From: Nocardiopsis kunsanensis DSM 44524
Lineage (GTDB): Bacteria; Actinomycetota; Actinomycetes; Streptosporangiales; Streptosporangiaceae
Direction: 5' to 3'
Length of the DNA stretch: 64,000 bases
NCBI RefSeq assembly: GCF_000340965.1
Contig: NZ_ANAY01000010.1
Location: forward strand, 62,001 to 126,000
Position numbers and translations under genes: made by a program. A model generated the notes under the pieces. It was not told the origin of the DNA. It saw nothing but the letters and a program-made list of their open reading frames with translations, and did not search any database. Numbering within the stretch: the first letter of the stretch is position 1; each line of letters starts with the position of its first letter. Shown piece after piece: positions 8,281 through 16,194 of the stretch.

Positions 8281-9189
8281 GTGCCTGAGGTACCGTCCGT
8301 TACCGATACCGCCCCCCAGCACCGCGAACGCGACACCTCCGGGGCAGCAGGGGGCCCCATGCTCCTGGCGTCCCTGGCCCTCGTCCTGGTCGGCATCGCC
8401 GTCGCCTTCGCGCCCGCCGTGGGCATGCCCGAATTCCTCATCGGGGTCGGCCTCGCGATCGTCCTGGCGGGGGGCTTCCTCTCCATCGGGCTGACGATGG
8501 TCGCGCCCAACGAGGCCCGCGTCGTCCAGCTCTTCGGGCGCTACGTGGGCACCATGCGCGCCGAGGGTCTGCACTGGGTCAACCCGCTCACCGTGCGCAC
8601 CAAGGTCTCCACGCGCATCCGCAACCACGAGACCTCCGTGATGAAGGTCAACGACGCCTCCGGCAGCCCCATCGAGATCTCCGCCGTGGCCGTCTGGCAG
8701 GTCGAGGACACCGCACGCGCCTCCTTCGAGGTCGACGACTTCGTCGAGTTCGTCTCCATCCAGACCGAGGCCGCCGTGCGCCACATCGCCGGCAAGTACC
8801 CCTACGACTCCCACGACGACGTCCACGCCTACTCGCTGCGCGACAACGCCGAGGCCATCACCGAGGAACTCTCCGAGGAGGTCGTCGCCCGCGTCGAGTC
8901 GGCCGGGGTACGTGTGCTCGAGACCCGCTTCACCCACCTGGCCTACGCCCCCGAGATCGCTCAGGCCATGCTCCAGCGCCAGCAGGCCGGTGCTGTGGTG
9001 GCGGCCCGCCGCGAGATCGTCGAGGGGGCCGTCGGTATGGTCGACCGTGCACTGGAGATCCTGGCCGCCGACGAGGTCGTCGACATGGACGAGGAACGCA
9101 AGGCCACCATGGTCAGCAACCTGCTGGTCGTGCTGTGCTCCGACACCCCCGCCAGCCCTGTCGTCAACACCGGAACCCTCTACCAGTAG
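8281..9189 (+). CDS. SPFH/Band 7 membrane protein (prohibitin/flotillin-like)
   Basis: A 302-residue protein that begins at GTG 8281, which has AAAAGGAG 6 nt upstream; a more upstream start would cross the promoter. Two hydrophobic helices (about 25-47 and 52-72) anchor it. The Band 7 domain follows with GLTMVAPNEARVVQLFGRYVGT, then the helical part EEVVARVESAGVRVLETRFTHLAYAPEIAQAM and RREIVEGAVGMVDRALEIL. SPFH proteins oligomerise into membrane scaffolds and microdomains. The gene lies 12 bp before a ribbon-helix-helix gene, a pairing common in actinobacteria. The function is probably membrane-stress related, but this is not shown by the sequence. Confidence 0.88.
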   Translation: MPEVPSVTDTAPQHRERDTSGAAGGPMLLASLALVLVGIAVAFAPAVGMPEFLIGVGLAIVLAGGFLSIGLTMVAPNEARVVQLFGRYVGTMRAEGLHWVNPLTVRTKVSTRIRNHETSVMKVNDASGSPIEISAVAVWQVEDTARASFEVDDFVEFVSIQTEAAVRHIAGKYPYDSHDDVHAYSLRDNAEAITEELSEEVVARVESAGVRVLETRFTHLAYAPEIAQAMLQRQQAGAVVAARREIVEGAVGMVDRALEILAADEVVDMDEERKATMVSNLLVVLCSDTPASPVVNTGTLYQ

Positions 9190-9201
9190 GGGGGAGAGGC
9201 C

Positions 9202-9450
9202 GTGTCCGAGCGCAAGAAGGTGCTGTTGAGGCTCGATCCGGCCGTCCACGACGCCTTGGCGCGGTGGGCCGGCCAGGAACTGCGCAGCACCAACGCCCAG
9301 ATCGAGTTCGTCCTGCGCCGCGCCCTCGACGAAGCCGGCCGCATGCCCAAGGACGCGGGAGACCTGCCCCGCCGTGGCCGCCCCCGCAAACGCCGCTCGG
9401 AAACAGGCGAGGACACACCCGGTGAGGAAGACCCCTCCCAGGACCGGTGA
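9202..9450 (+). CDS. Small ribbon-helix-helix (Arc/MetJ-type) DNA-binding protein
   Basis: An 82-residue basic protein. KKVLLRLDPAVHDALARWA is a beta strand plus helix typical of Arc/CopG repressors, followed by a second helix (STNAQIEFVLRRALDEA) and a charged tail rich in Arg, Lys, Glu and Asp. The start GTG at 9202 has GGGGGGAG just upstream, 12 bp after the SPFH stop, so the two genes form an operon. It probably represses its own operon through the TGATATCA palindrome at 8231. A toxin partner is not present, so it is not obviously an antitoxin. Confidence 0.75.
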   Translation: MSERKKVLLRLDPAVHDALARWAGQELRSTNAQIEFVLRRALDEAGRMPKDAGDLPRRGRPRKRRSETGEDTPGEEDPSQDR

Positions 9451-9470
9451 GAGCCCGGTCCACCCCCTGG

Positions 9471-9499
9471 ACCGGCCGCCTCGCACCGAGGCGGCCGGT
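9471..9499. terminator. Bidirectional hairpin between convergent genes
   Basis: A perfect 13-bp stem (ACCGGCCGCCTCG and its complement) with a CAC loop lies 20 bp after the stop of the ribbon-helix-helix gene and 82 bp from the stop of the convergent flavin dehydrogenase. Confidence 0.6.
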
Positions 9500-9581
9500 G
9501 GCCTTCCCGAGCGTTCCCGGCGGGCCGCGTGAACCGGGAGCCGAGCGGGGAACGCCGACGGCCGGGCCCGGGAGGCGGGGT

Positions 9582-11246
9582 TCAGCCGATGGCGGCGGCC
9601 GCGGCCCGTCCGGCGGTGCGGCCGGAGAACATGCAACCGCCCAGGAACGTGCCCTCCAGGGCGCGGTAGCCGTGCACCCCGCCGCCGCCGAACCCGGCGG
9701 CCTCACCGGCGGCGTAGACACCGGGCAGCGCACTGCCGTCCGAACGCAGCACCCGCGCGTCCAGATCGGTGTGCAGCCCGCCCAACGTCTTGCGGGTGAG
9801 CAGGTGCAGGCGCACCGCGATGAGCGGGCCCGCCTTCGGGTCCAGGATCTGGTGCGGGGCAGCCACCCGGCCCAACCGGTCGCCCCGGTAGGAACGCGCG
9901 TTGTGGATCGACATCACCTGCAGGTCCTTGGTGAAGTCGTTGGCCATCTCCCGGTCGCGTGCGACCACCTCGCGGGTGACCGTGTCGGCGTCCAGGGCAC
10001 CGTCGCCGGCGATCGCCTGCATCTTCTCGATCAGCGCCGGCAACCGGTCGGCCACAGCGAAGTCCACCCCGTGCTGCTTGAAGGCCTCCACCGGCCCCGG
10101 GGCACCCGGCAGCACCCGCTGCAGGACCAGCTTCAGGTCCTTTCCGGTCATGTCCGGGTTCTGTTCCGAGCCCGACAGGCCGAACTCCTTCTCGATGATC
10201 TTCTGCGAGAGCACGAACCACGTGTACTCGTGGCCGCCGGCCATGATGTGCTCCAGAGTGCTCAGCGTGTCGAACCCGGGGAAGTTGGGCGCCGGCAACC
10301 GCTCACCGGTCGCGTCCAACCACAGCGACGAGGGCCCGGGCAGGATCCGGATGCCGTGCCGCTCCCAGACCGGGTCCCAGTTGGTGATGCCCTCGGTGTA
10401 GTGCCACATCCGGTCGCGGTTGACGATCCGGGCACCGCTCTTCTCCGCGATGCCCAGCATCCGCCCGTCCACGTGTGCGGGCACGCCCGAGAGCATGTGC
10501 TGCGGAGGACTGCCCAGCCACTCGGGCCAGTTGCGCCGCACCAGGTCGATGTTGCCGCCGATCCCCCCGGAGGTGACCACCACTGCCTGCGCCGACAGCT
10601 CGAAGTCACCGACCGTGTCCCGGCTGCTGGCCCGGCCGCGCTCGACGTCGCTGGGGGCGAGCACCGCCCCGCGCACGCCGGTCACCGTGCCGCCCTCGAC
10701 CACCATCTCGTCCACCCGGTGACGGAACCGCAGCTCCACCCGGCCGCTGTCCACGGCTGCGCGCACCCGGCGTTCGAAGGGGGCCACCACCCCCGGCCCG
10801 GTACCCCAGGTGATGTGGAAACGCGGAACGGAGTTGCCGTGCCCGCCGGCCAGGCCCCCGCCGCGCTCGGCCCAGCCCACCACGGGGAAGAAGGACATGC
10901 CCATCTTCTTCAGCCAGGCGTGCTTCTCCCCGGCGGCGAAGTCGACGTAGGCCTCGGCCCACTTGCGGGGCCAGGCGTCCTCGGGGCGGTCGAAGCCGGC
11001 CGTTCCCATCCAGTCCTGCAGGGCCAGCTCCGCGGAGTCGCGGACCCCCATACGCCGCTGCTCGGGTGTGTCCACCAGGAACAGTCCGCCCAACGACCAG
11101 TGCGCCTGCCCGCCCAGGGACTGCTCGGGCTCCTGCTCGACCAGCAGCACCCGTTTGCCCGCCTCGGCCAGCTCCGCCGTCGCCGCCAACCCGGCCAGAC
11201 CGGCACCCACGACGATCGCGTCGGCCTGTTCGGCTCTCTCGCTCAT
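9582..11246 (-). CDS. FAD-binding dehydrogenase (3-ketosteroid dehydrogenase/fumarate-reductase flavoprotein-like)
   Basis: A 554-residue flavoprotein. The N-terminal dinucleotide fold reads ADAIVVGAGLAGLAATAELAEAG, followed by VLLVEQEP and a GGQAHWSLGG flavin loop. The C-terminal segment LGGLHTDLDARVL...LPGVYAAGEAAGFGGGGVHGYRALEGTFLGGC is the FAD-pyrophosphate motif of the FAD_binding_2 family. The ATG at 11246 has GAAGGGAAG 5 nt upstream. Actinobacterial members are annotated as FAD-binding dehydrogenases related to KstD, acting on ketosteroid-like or other enone substrates; the substrate here is not determinable. It lies downstream of the zinc alcohol dehydrogenase on the same strand, with a 142-bp gap, and may be co-transcribed with it. 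Confidence 0.85.
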   Translation of the reverse strand: MSERAEQADAIVVGAGLAGLAATAELAEAGKRVLLVEQEPEQSLGGQAHWSLGGLFLVDTPEQRRMGVRDSAELALQDWMGTAGFDRPEDAWPRKWAEAYVDFAAGEKHAWLKKMGMSFFPVVGWAERGGGLAGGHGNSVPRFHITWGTGPGVVAPFERRVRAAVDSGRVELRFRHRVDEMVVEGGTVTGVRGAVLAPSDVERGRASSRDTVGDFELSAQAVVVTSGGIGGNIDLVRRNWPEWLGSPPQHMLSGVPAHVDGRMLGIAEKSGARIVNRDRMWHYTEGITNWDPVWERHGIRILPGPSSLWLDATGERLPAPNFPGFDTLSTLEHIMAGGHEYTWFVLSQKIIEKEFGLSGSEQNPDMTGKDLKLVLQRVLPGAPGPVEAFKQHGVDFAVADRLPALIEKMQAIAGDGALDADTVTREVVARDREMANDFTKDLQVMSIHNARSYRGDRLGRVAAPHQILDPKAGPLIAVRLHLLTRKTLGGLHTDLDARVLRSDGSALPGVYAAGEAAGFGGGGVHGYRALEGTFLGGCMFSGRTAGRAAAAAIG

Positions 11247-11388
11247 CCGCTTCCCTTCGTTCTGCGGTCCGTGCCCCGGACCCGGCGGGCGCGCTCGCCC
11301 CGACTGTGCCGCGCACCGCGACGCGGCCACAAGGGCCGGACCTACCGCGGTACACATCGGTGACCGGAGCGTGACCGGCGCCCCGGCC

Positions 11389-12483
11389 TCAGGCGCCGAA
11401 ACGCACCAACGAACGCCCGCCACGGCCCCGGCGCATCCGGTCGAAGGCCTCGGGCAGCTCTTCGAGGGCGATCTCGTCGGTGATCATCGTGTTCAGGCGC
11501 AGATCACCCGAACGCACCAGTTCGGCCACCACGGGGATGTCGCGGTCGGGATCGCTGGAGCCGTACACGCACCCGCGCAGGGTCCGTGCCTGGTGGAAGA
11601 GTTCCAGGGCGTTGAAGGAGACCTCGTCCTCCACGCTGCCCACCCCCACGACCGTGACGGTGCCCCCGCGCCTGGTGGAGTTCCAGGCCGCACGCACGAC
11701 CTCGGCCGACCCCACGACCTCGAAGGCGTGGTCGACGCCGCGCCCCTCGGTCCGGGCACGCACGTTCTTGGCCAGGGACCCGTCGGCGAGCACGAAGTCG
11801 GTGGCGCCCAGGGAACGTGCCAGCTCCTCCTTGTCGGGGGAGCGGTCCACCGCCACGAGCGGGTCGGCGCCGGCCAGGCGGGCCGACTGCAGCAACGACA
11901 GACCCACACCGCCCAGCCCCAGCACGGCCGCGGACTGTCCCGGACGCACCTGGGCGGAGTTGTTGACCGCGCCCCAGGCGGTCAGGACCGCACACCCCAG
12001 GACGGCGGCCACACCCGTGTCGATCCCCTCGGGGAGGGGGACCACGGCATTGGCGGGTACCACGGTGGCCTCGGCGAAGGCCCCGATGTTGAGGCCCGGG
12101 TGCAGGGGGGTGCCGTCGGGGAGCTCGGCGTAGGGACGGGCCGCCCCGTCCAGGGCGTGCTCGCACAGGTGGGGTTCACCCTGGCGGCAGTGCCAGCACG
12201 TACGGCAGGCCGGCTCCCAGTTCAGCGCCACGAGCCGGCCGGGGGACAGGCCCGACACACCCTCACCGACGGCCTCGACGGTCCCGGCGCCCTCGTGGCC
12301 CAGCACGGCGGGCCACTTCTGGGGCAGAGTGCCGTTGGACAACGACAGGTCGGAGTGGCACACGCCCGCGGCCGACAAGCGCACACGCACCTGACCGGGA
12401 CCGGGATCGGGCAGGACGATCCCGCTGATGCGCGGGTCGGCGTTGAGACCGTCGAACACGGCGGCCTTGACAGTGGTGGGCAT
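11389..12483 (-). CDS. Zinc-dependent alcohol dehydrogenase (MDR family)
   Basis: A 364-residue medium-chain dehydrogenase. The catalytic zinc site is indicated by GVCHSDLSLSNG and the GHEGAGTVEAVGEGV segment. The structural zinc lobe is CRTCWHCRQGEPHLC. The NAD(P) fold has VLGLGGVGLSLLQSARLAGA. The length matches class III-like and aryl/alkyl alcohol dehydrogenases of actinobacteria. The start ATG at 12483 has GGAGG 8 nt upstream. Its promoter is overlapped by a TetR-type palindrome, so expression is probably derepressed by a ligand. The regulator is not encoded next door. Confidence 0.88.
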   Translation of the reverse strand: MPTTVKAAVFDGLNADPRISGIVLPDPGPGQVRVRLSAAGVCHSDLSLSNGTLPQKWPAVLGHEGAGTVEAVGEGVSGLSPGRLVALNWEPACRTCWHCRQGEPHLCEHALDGAARPYAELPDGTPLHPGLNIGAFAEATVVPANAVVPLPEGIDTGVAAVLGCAVLTAWGAVNNSAQVRPGQSAAVLGLGGVGLSLLQSARLAGADPLVAVDRSPDKEELARSLGATDFVLADGSLAKNVRARTEGRGVDHAFEVVGSAEVVRAAWNSTRRGGTVTVVGVGSVEDEVSFNALELFHQARTLRGCVYGSSDPDRDIPVVAELVRSGDLRLNTMITDEIALEELPEAFDRMRRGRGGRSLVRFGA

Positions 12484-12514
12484 ACGGGGGGCCTCCAATC
12501 GCGGAACTGCCGCG

Positions 12515-12542
12515 ACTCTAGCAATACCGACCAGTCGGTCAA
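12515..12542 (-). promoter_or_regulatory. Sigma-70-type promoter overlapped by a TetR-type operator
   Basis: On the minus strand, TTGACC (12542-12537) and TAGAGT (12520-12515) are separated by 16 bp and sit 32 bp before the alcohol dehydrogenase start. The spacer holds the palindrome ACCGAC-CA-GTCGGT at 12526-12539, the form commonly bound by TetR/AcrR repressors. Binding would block RNA polymerase directly. Confidence 0.65.
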
Positions 12543-12659
12543 GGATGGGGGCAGCCGCTGAGGGAGACACACCCGGGCAAGGGTCTTTGCCCGAGCATGC
12601 CCGGGTATATCCCCAGCATTCCCACTCGGAAGCCAGAACCCGGCCCACAGGGAGGTCCC

Positions 12660-13487
12660 ATGGCCCGAACGAGCGGCGCACGGACACAGCGCCACTTCCT
12701 GATGTGTCCGCCCACCCACTTCGCGGTCGAGTACGCCATCAACCCCTGGATGGACCCCTCCGTGGCCGTCGACCGCGACCGCGCCCTGGACCAGTGGTCC
12801 CGCCTGCGCGACCTCTACCGTGCCCTGGGGCACCGCGTCAGCGAGATCGCCCCCATCGAAGGCCTGCCCGACATGGTCTTCGCCGCCAACGGCGGCCTGG
12901 TCGTCGACGGACGCGTCTACGGAGCCCGCTTCGCCAGCGCCGAACGCACCCCCGAGGGCCCCGCCTACCTCGACTGGTTCCGCAAGGCCGGCTACACCGA
13001 GACCCGCGAACCCAAACACGTCAACGAGGGCGAGGGCGACTTCGTCGTCCTCGACACCCTCGCCCTGGCCGCCACCGGTTTCCGCACCGAGGCCGCCGCC
13101 CACCAGGAGGCCGAACGCTTCCTGGGCCGCCCCGTGGTCACCCTCCAACTGGTCGACCCCCGCTTCTACCACCTGGACACCGCCCTGTTCGCCCTGCCCG
13201 GCAACACCGTCGCCTACTATCCACAGGCCTTCTCCGCGGGGAGCCTGCGCGTACTCGAGGCACTGTTCCCCGACGCCCTCCTGGCCACCGAACACGACGC
13301 CGCCACCCTGGGGCTGAACTCGGTGTGCACCGGCACCGACGTCGTCATGGCCGCCGAGGCCGCCGACCTGGCCGAGCGCCTGCGCCGCCGCGGGCACACC
13401 GTGCACACCGTGCACATGGACGAACTCCGCAAGGCCGGCGGCGGAGCCAAGTGCTGCACCCTCGAACTGCGTCCGACCCCCGACTGA
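12660..13487 (+). CDS. ddaH: Dimethylarginine dimethylaminohydrolase / amidinotransferase-fold hydrolase
   Basis: A 275-residue member of the guanidine-modifying enzyme superfamily. It shows FAVEYAINPWMD, the substrate-loop segment MVFAANGGLVVDGRV, the catalytic-His region FYHLDTALF, and the nucleophile Cys in the C-terminal GGGAKCCTLEL. The family hydrolyses N-omega-methylated arginines to citrulline plus methylamines, or acts on related guanidines. The ATG at 12660 has GGGAGG 4 nt upstream; an upstream start at 12597 would overlap promoter-like sequence. A hairpin terminator follows, so the gene is probably monocistronic. Exact substrate preference is inferred from the family. Confidence 0.85.
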   Translation: MARTSGARTQRHFLMCPPTHFAVEYAINPWMDPSVAVDRDRALDQWSRLRDLYRALGHRVSEIAPIEGLPDMVFAANGGLVVDGRVYGARFASAERTPEGPAYLDWFRKAGYTETREPKHVNEGEGDFVVLDTLALAATGFRTEAAAHQEAERFLGRPVVTLQLVDPRFYHLDTALFALPGNTVAYYPQAFSAGSLRVLEALFPDALLATEHDAATLGLNSVCTGTDVVMAAEAADLAERLRRRGHTVHTVHMDELRKAGGGAKCCTLELRPTPD

Positions 13488-13495
13488 GGAACGCC

Positions 13496-13530
13496 GCCGC
13501 CCCGGGTGCTCCCGGGCACACCGGGGCGGC
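13496..13530 (+). terminator. Nested hairpin after the dimethylargininase gene
   Basis: Outer arms GCCGCCCCGG and CCGGGGCGGC enclose a loop that itself folds (GTGC...GCAC). It begins 9 bp after the stop codon at 13487. Confidence 0.55.
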
Positions 13531-13670
13531 CACGGCCCGCGCGAGTCCCAGGACCCGACGTGTGCGGCCGTCGGCGGTCCCCGAACACGGGCCCGTCCCG
13601 GCCGGGTGGCTTCCACCGGCCCGAGGCACGACACTGGTGTATCCACAGCGAAGACGAGCTCAGGGGACTC

Positions 13671-14987
13671 ATGTCTTTTCCGTCCTTGGACACGGCGCTA
13701 CCGGCAGGGGTCGACGTCCGTGAACACGCACGTCTGCTGCGCCGCGTACACGACGCGGCTCTGAGCGGACGCCCCGCCCCGGCACCACCGCGACCGGTCG
13801 TGCGGGACTCCTGGGCCCGCGTGCGGCGCTTGGGAATCGACCCCGACAGCGGGCCGCCTCCGCGCACCGCACGCCCGGAGGAACTGCACCGCGACCGCAC
13901 CGCCTCGCCCATCGCCGAAGTCCTGCCGCTGATCCGCCGCTCACTGGTACCGGTGGCCGAGCAGGCCGACCACATCATGCTCGTCACCGACGCCGCCGGA
14001 CAGATCCTGTGGCGCGAGGGCTCCTACCGCGTACGCTCCGTGGGAGACCGCCTCGGACTGATCGAGGGCGCCTACTGGAACGAGGCCAGCACCGGGACCA
14101 ACGCCATCGGCACCGCCCTGGCGGTGGGCCGGCCGGTGCAGATCTACTCGGCCGAACACTACGTACGCAACCTGCACACCCTCACGTGTGCGTGCGCGCC
14201 CGTGCACGACCCCCGTGACGGCCACCTGATCGGCGCCGTCGACGTCACCGGCCCGGTCTCGACCGTGCACCCCTCCACCCTCGCCCTGGTCCACACCGCC
14301 GCCCGGCTGGCCGAGGCCCACCTGCAGAGCATGCACCACACCCACCTGGAGCGCCTGCGCTCGGTGGCTGCGCCCATGCTGGCGGGGTTGAACGAGCCGG
14401 CCCTGGTCGTGGACGAGTCCGGTTGGACAGCTGCGGCCGTGCACATGGAGCCGGTACGCAGGGTCCTGCTGCCCCGCCACCGGAACGGGGCCGGGACCAC
14501 CACGTGGCTGCCCGCTCTGGGGGAGTGCTCCCTGGAACCGCTGCCGGGCGGATGGCTGGTGCGTCCCGGACCCCGCGGCGAGTCCACCCCCGTCTCGGTC
14601 ACGCTGGACCTGGCCGCTCCCGAGCCGACCGTGGCCGTGGCCGGACACAGCGGGGAGTGGGCCTACCGGCCCTCCCCGCGCCACACCGAGCTGTTGCTGC
14701 TGCTGGCCGTCCACCGGCACGGGCGCACCGCCCGCCAGCTCTCCCAGGACCTCTTCGACTCCCCCGAACACGTGGTCACCGTCCGCGCCGAGCTCTCACG
14801 CGTGCGCCGCAGGCTCGGGGGCATCATCGAGAGCCGCCCCTACCGGTTCGACAGCGAGGTACGCGTGCGGGTGCACGTGCCCGGTGGCCCTGAGGGGCTG
14901 CTGCCCTCCTCCACCGCCCCGGCGGTGCGGCAACTGCGGCAGACGGACGCCGAGAGGATCACGGGCATGACCATCGGTCACCCCTAG
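13671..14987 (+). CDS. GAF-domain transcriptional regulator (acetoin/aldehyde-type activator, C-terminal HTH)
   Basis: A 438-residue protein. The N-terminal third contains VVRDSWARVRRLGIDP and the GAF-type sensor segment VGDRLGLIEGAYWNEASTGTNAIGTALAVGRPVQIYSAEHY, which is very like the sensor of AcoR-type activators. The AAA+ domain of AcoR is absent. Instead the C-terminus has SPRHTELLLLLAVHRHGRTARQLSQDLF, a winged-helix-like region. Such actinobacterial proteins usually control aldehyde dehydrogenase genes; none is adjacent here. The ATG at 13671 follows AGGGGA. The gene converges on a lipoprotein gene, with hairpins between them. Confidence 0.75.
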   Translation: MSFPSLDTALPAGVDVREHARLLRRVHDAALSGRPAPAPPRPVVRDSWARVRRLGIDPDSGPPPRTARPEELHRDRTASPIAEVLPLIRRSLVPVAEQADHIMLVTDAAGQILWREGSYRVRSVGDRLGLIEGAYWNEASTGTNAIGTALAVGRPVQIYSAEHYVRNLHTLTCACAPVHDPRDGHLIGAVDVTGPVSTVHPSTLALVHTAARLAEAHLQSMHHTHLERLRSVAAPMLAGLNEPALVVDESGWTAAAVHMEPVRRVLLPRHRNGAGTTTWLPALGECSLEPLPGGWLVRPGPRGESTPVSVTLDLAAPEPTVAVAGHSGEWAYRPSPRHTELLLLLAVHRHGRTARQLSQDLFDSPEHVVTVRAELSRVRRRLGGIIESRPYRFDSEVRVRVHVPGGPEGLLPSSTAPAVRQLRQTDAERITGMTIGHP

Positions 14988-15045
14988 GCAACCCGGTGCA
15001 ACCGTTGCTGTCGTTGCGCGGGTGTACTGGACTGGGAGCGCGCAG

Positions 15046-15084
15046 CCCGGGCGGGGCCGTACTCCGAGCACGGCCCCGCCCGGG
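15046..15084 (+). terminator. Hairpin after the GAF regulator
   Basis: A 15-bp perfect stem (CCCGGGCGGGGCCGT and its complement) with a 9-nt loop begins 58 bp after the stop codon at 14987, between convergent genes. Confidence 0.6.
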
Positions 15085-15163
15085 GAACCGGGTACGGGCC
15101 CTGCCGTGCCACGAGGGGGGCTGCGGGAGGGACACGAGCACGACGTACCCGGTGCCTGTGCGC

Positions 15164-15198
15164 GCGGGAGCCCGGAAGCTCGACAGCCGGGCTCCCGC
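15164..15198 (-). terminator. Hairpin after the lipoprotein gene
   Basis: A 12-bp perfect stem (GCGGGAGCCCGG and its complement) with an 11-nt loop lies 46 bp downstream of the minus-strand stop at 15244. Confidence 0.55.
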
Positions 15199-15210
15199 CG
15201 GTGGGACCGC

Positions 15211-15251
15211 CAGGGGCGGGGACGGCTCAGGGGCGGGGACGGCTCAGGGGC
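15211..15251. repeat. 17-bp tandem repeat across a stop codon
   Basis: Two exact copies of CAGGGGCGGGGACGGCT (15211-15227 and 15228-15244) plus a partial third copy overlap the TGA of the lipoprotein gene at 15244-15246. A change in copy number would not alter the protein before the stop, but it shows slippage at this point. Confidence 0.7.
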
Positions 15252-15819
15252 GTGGCCCGCCCCCGTCGGAACACTGCAAGCAGTCCGTGCTGAAGAGCTC
15301 CTCCCGGTCCACACGCCCTACGAACTCTCCGGACAGGCCGTCCCCGCCCTCCTGCCCGGACAACAGGGCCCGGCGCGGCAGCGTTGCCTCGAAGGAGGCC
15401 TCCTCCCCCTCCTCGGTCCTACCGGTGCACACCACCATCAGGTACCCCTGCGGCTCCTCCTCGGGAGCCGCGGTGAAGGTCGGCCCCAGCTCGGGGGCGG
15501 CGGTGAAGGTCGGGCCGTCCCCGGCCGGCCCGTCGGCCGGCGTCCCGCCCTTCTCCGAGTCCGAGGGTGTTCTGGAGGGGGAGGGCGACCCCGGTGCCTC
15601 GACCGAGCACACCAGCCCTTCGGAGAGGGGATGGCCGTGGCTCGCGAAGGCGCGCTCGGCGCCCGGGCGCAGGGCCGTCGCGGACAGGTCCTCGGCGGCC
15701 CGTTCCAGTTCGGCCCTCGTCGCGTCGGGCTCCTCCTGTCCGGACGAGCACGAGGCCAGCGCACCGCACAGCAGCACCGCGGCCAACGGTGCGAGGGCGG
15801 CGGTCGAGCGCACTCCCAT
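15244..15819 (-). CDS. Putative secreted lipoprotein
   Basis: A 191-residue protein with a signal peptide (RSTAALAPLAAVLLCGALASC) that ends in a lipobox-like ALASC, giving Cys24 as the lipidation site. The mature part is acidic and Pro/Gly-rich, with a duplicated GPTFTAAPE segment near residues 105-125 and two further Cys in a CLQC motif near the C-terminus. The ATG at 15819 has AGGAGGG 5 nt upstream. No domain is recognised. It probably sits on the outer face of the membrane; its function is unknown. Confidence 0.65.
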   Translation of the reverse strand: MGVRSTAALAPLAAVLLCGALASCSSGQEEPDATRAELERAAEDLSATALRPGAERAFASHGHPLSEGLVCSVEAPGSPSPSRTPSDSEKGGTPADGPAGDGPTFTAAPELGPTFTAAPEEEPQGYLMVVCTGRTEEGEEASFEATLPRRALLSGQEGGDGLSGEFVGRVDREELFSTDCLQCSDGGGPRP

Positions 15820-16194
15820 GGGTCCCTCCTGGATCATCGGTGCAGGCACGCAGCCGTGAGGCACACGCACCCCGGCGCCCAAACTCGCCGATGCGAGCTA
15901 TCAGTGATATGTCCGACTCGGGTTAAAAGAGTGAAAAGTTACCCATGTTCTGGTCAAGCTGTATGGACGCGAGCAGGCTCGGGTAGAGCACCCGATGCCC
16001 TAGAATCGATCGCATTTACCGGTCCGTCCTGCGAGCACGGCCGGTATGTGCAAGCACACCCCGCCCGCACTCACGGGCGCACCGGGTGAACCACGGCCCC
16101 GCGCCGGGAGTCGAACCGGGCACCGACCTCGACATCCGTACTCGACGACCGCACCGCGACGGCCCACAGACCGTCCTTCCTCCGGAGGTGGATC

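Noticed and set aside
16104..16120. T-arm-like GGTTCGACTCC on the minus strand suggesting a tRNA
   Set aside because: The flanking bases do not pair as a 5-bp T stem, and no acceptor, D or anticodon arm could be found around it.
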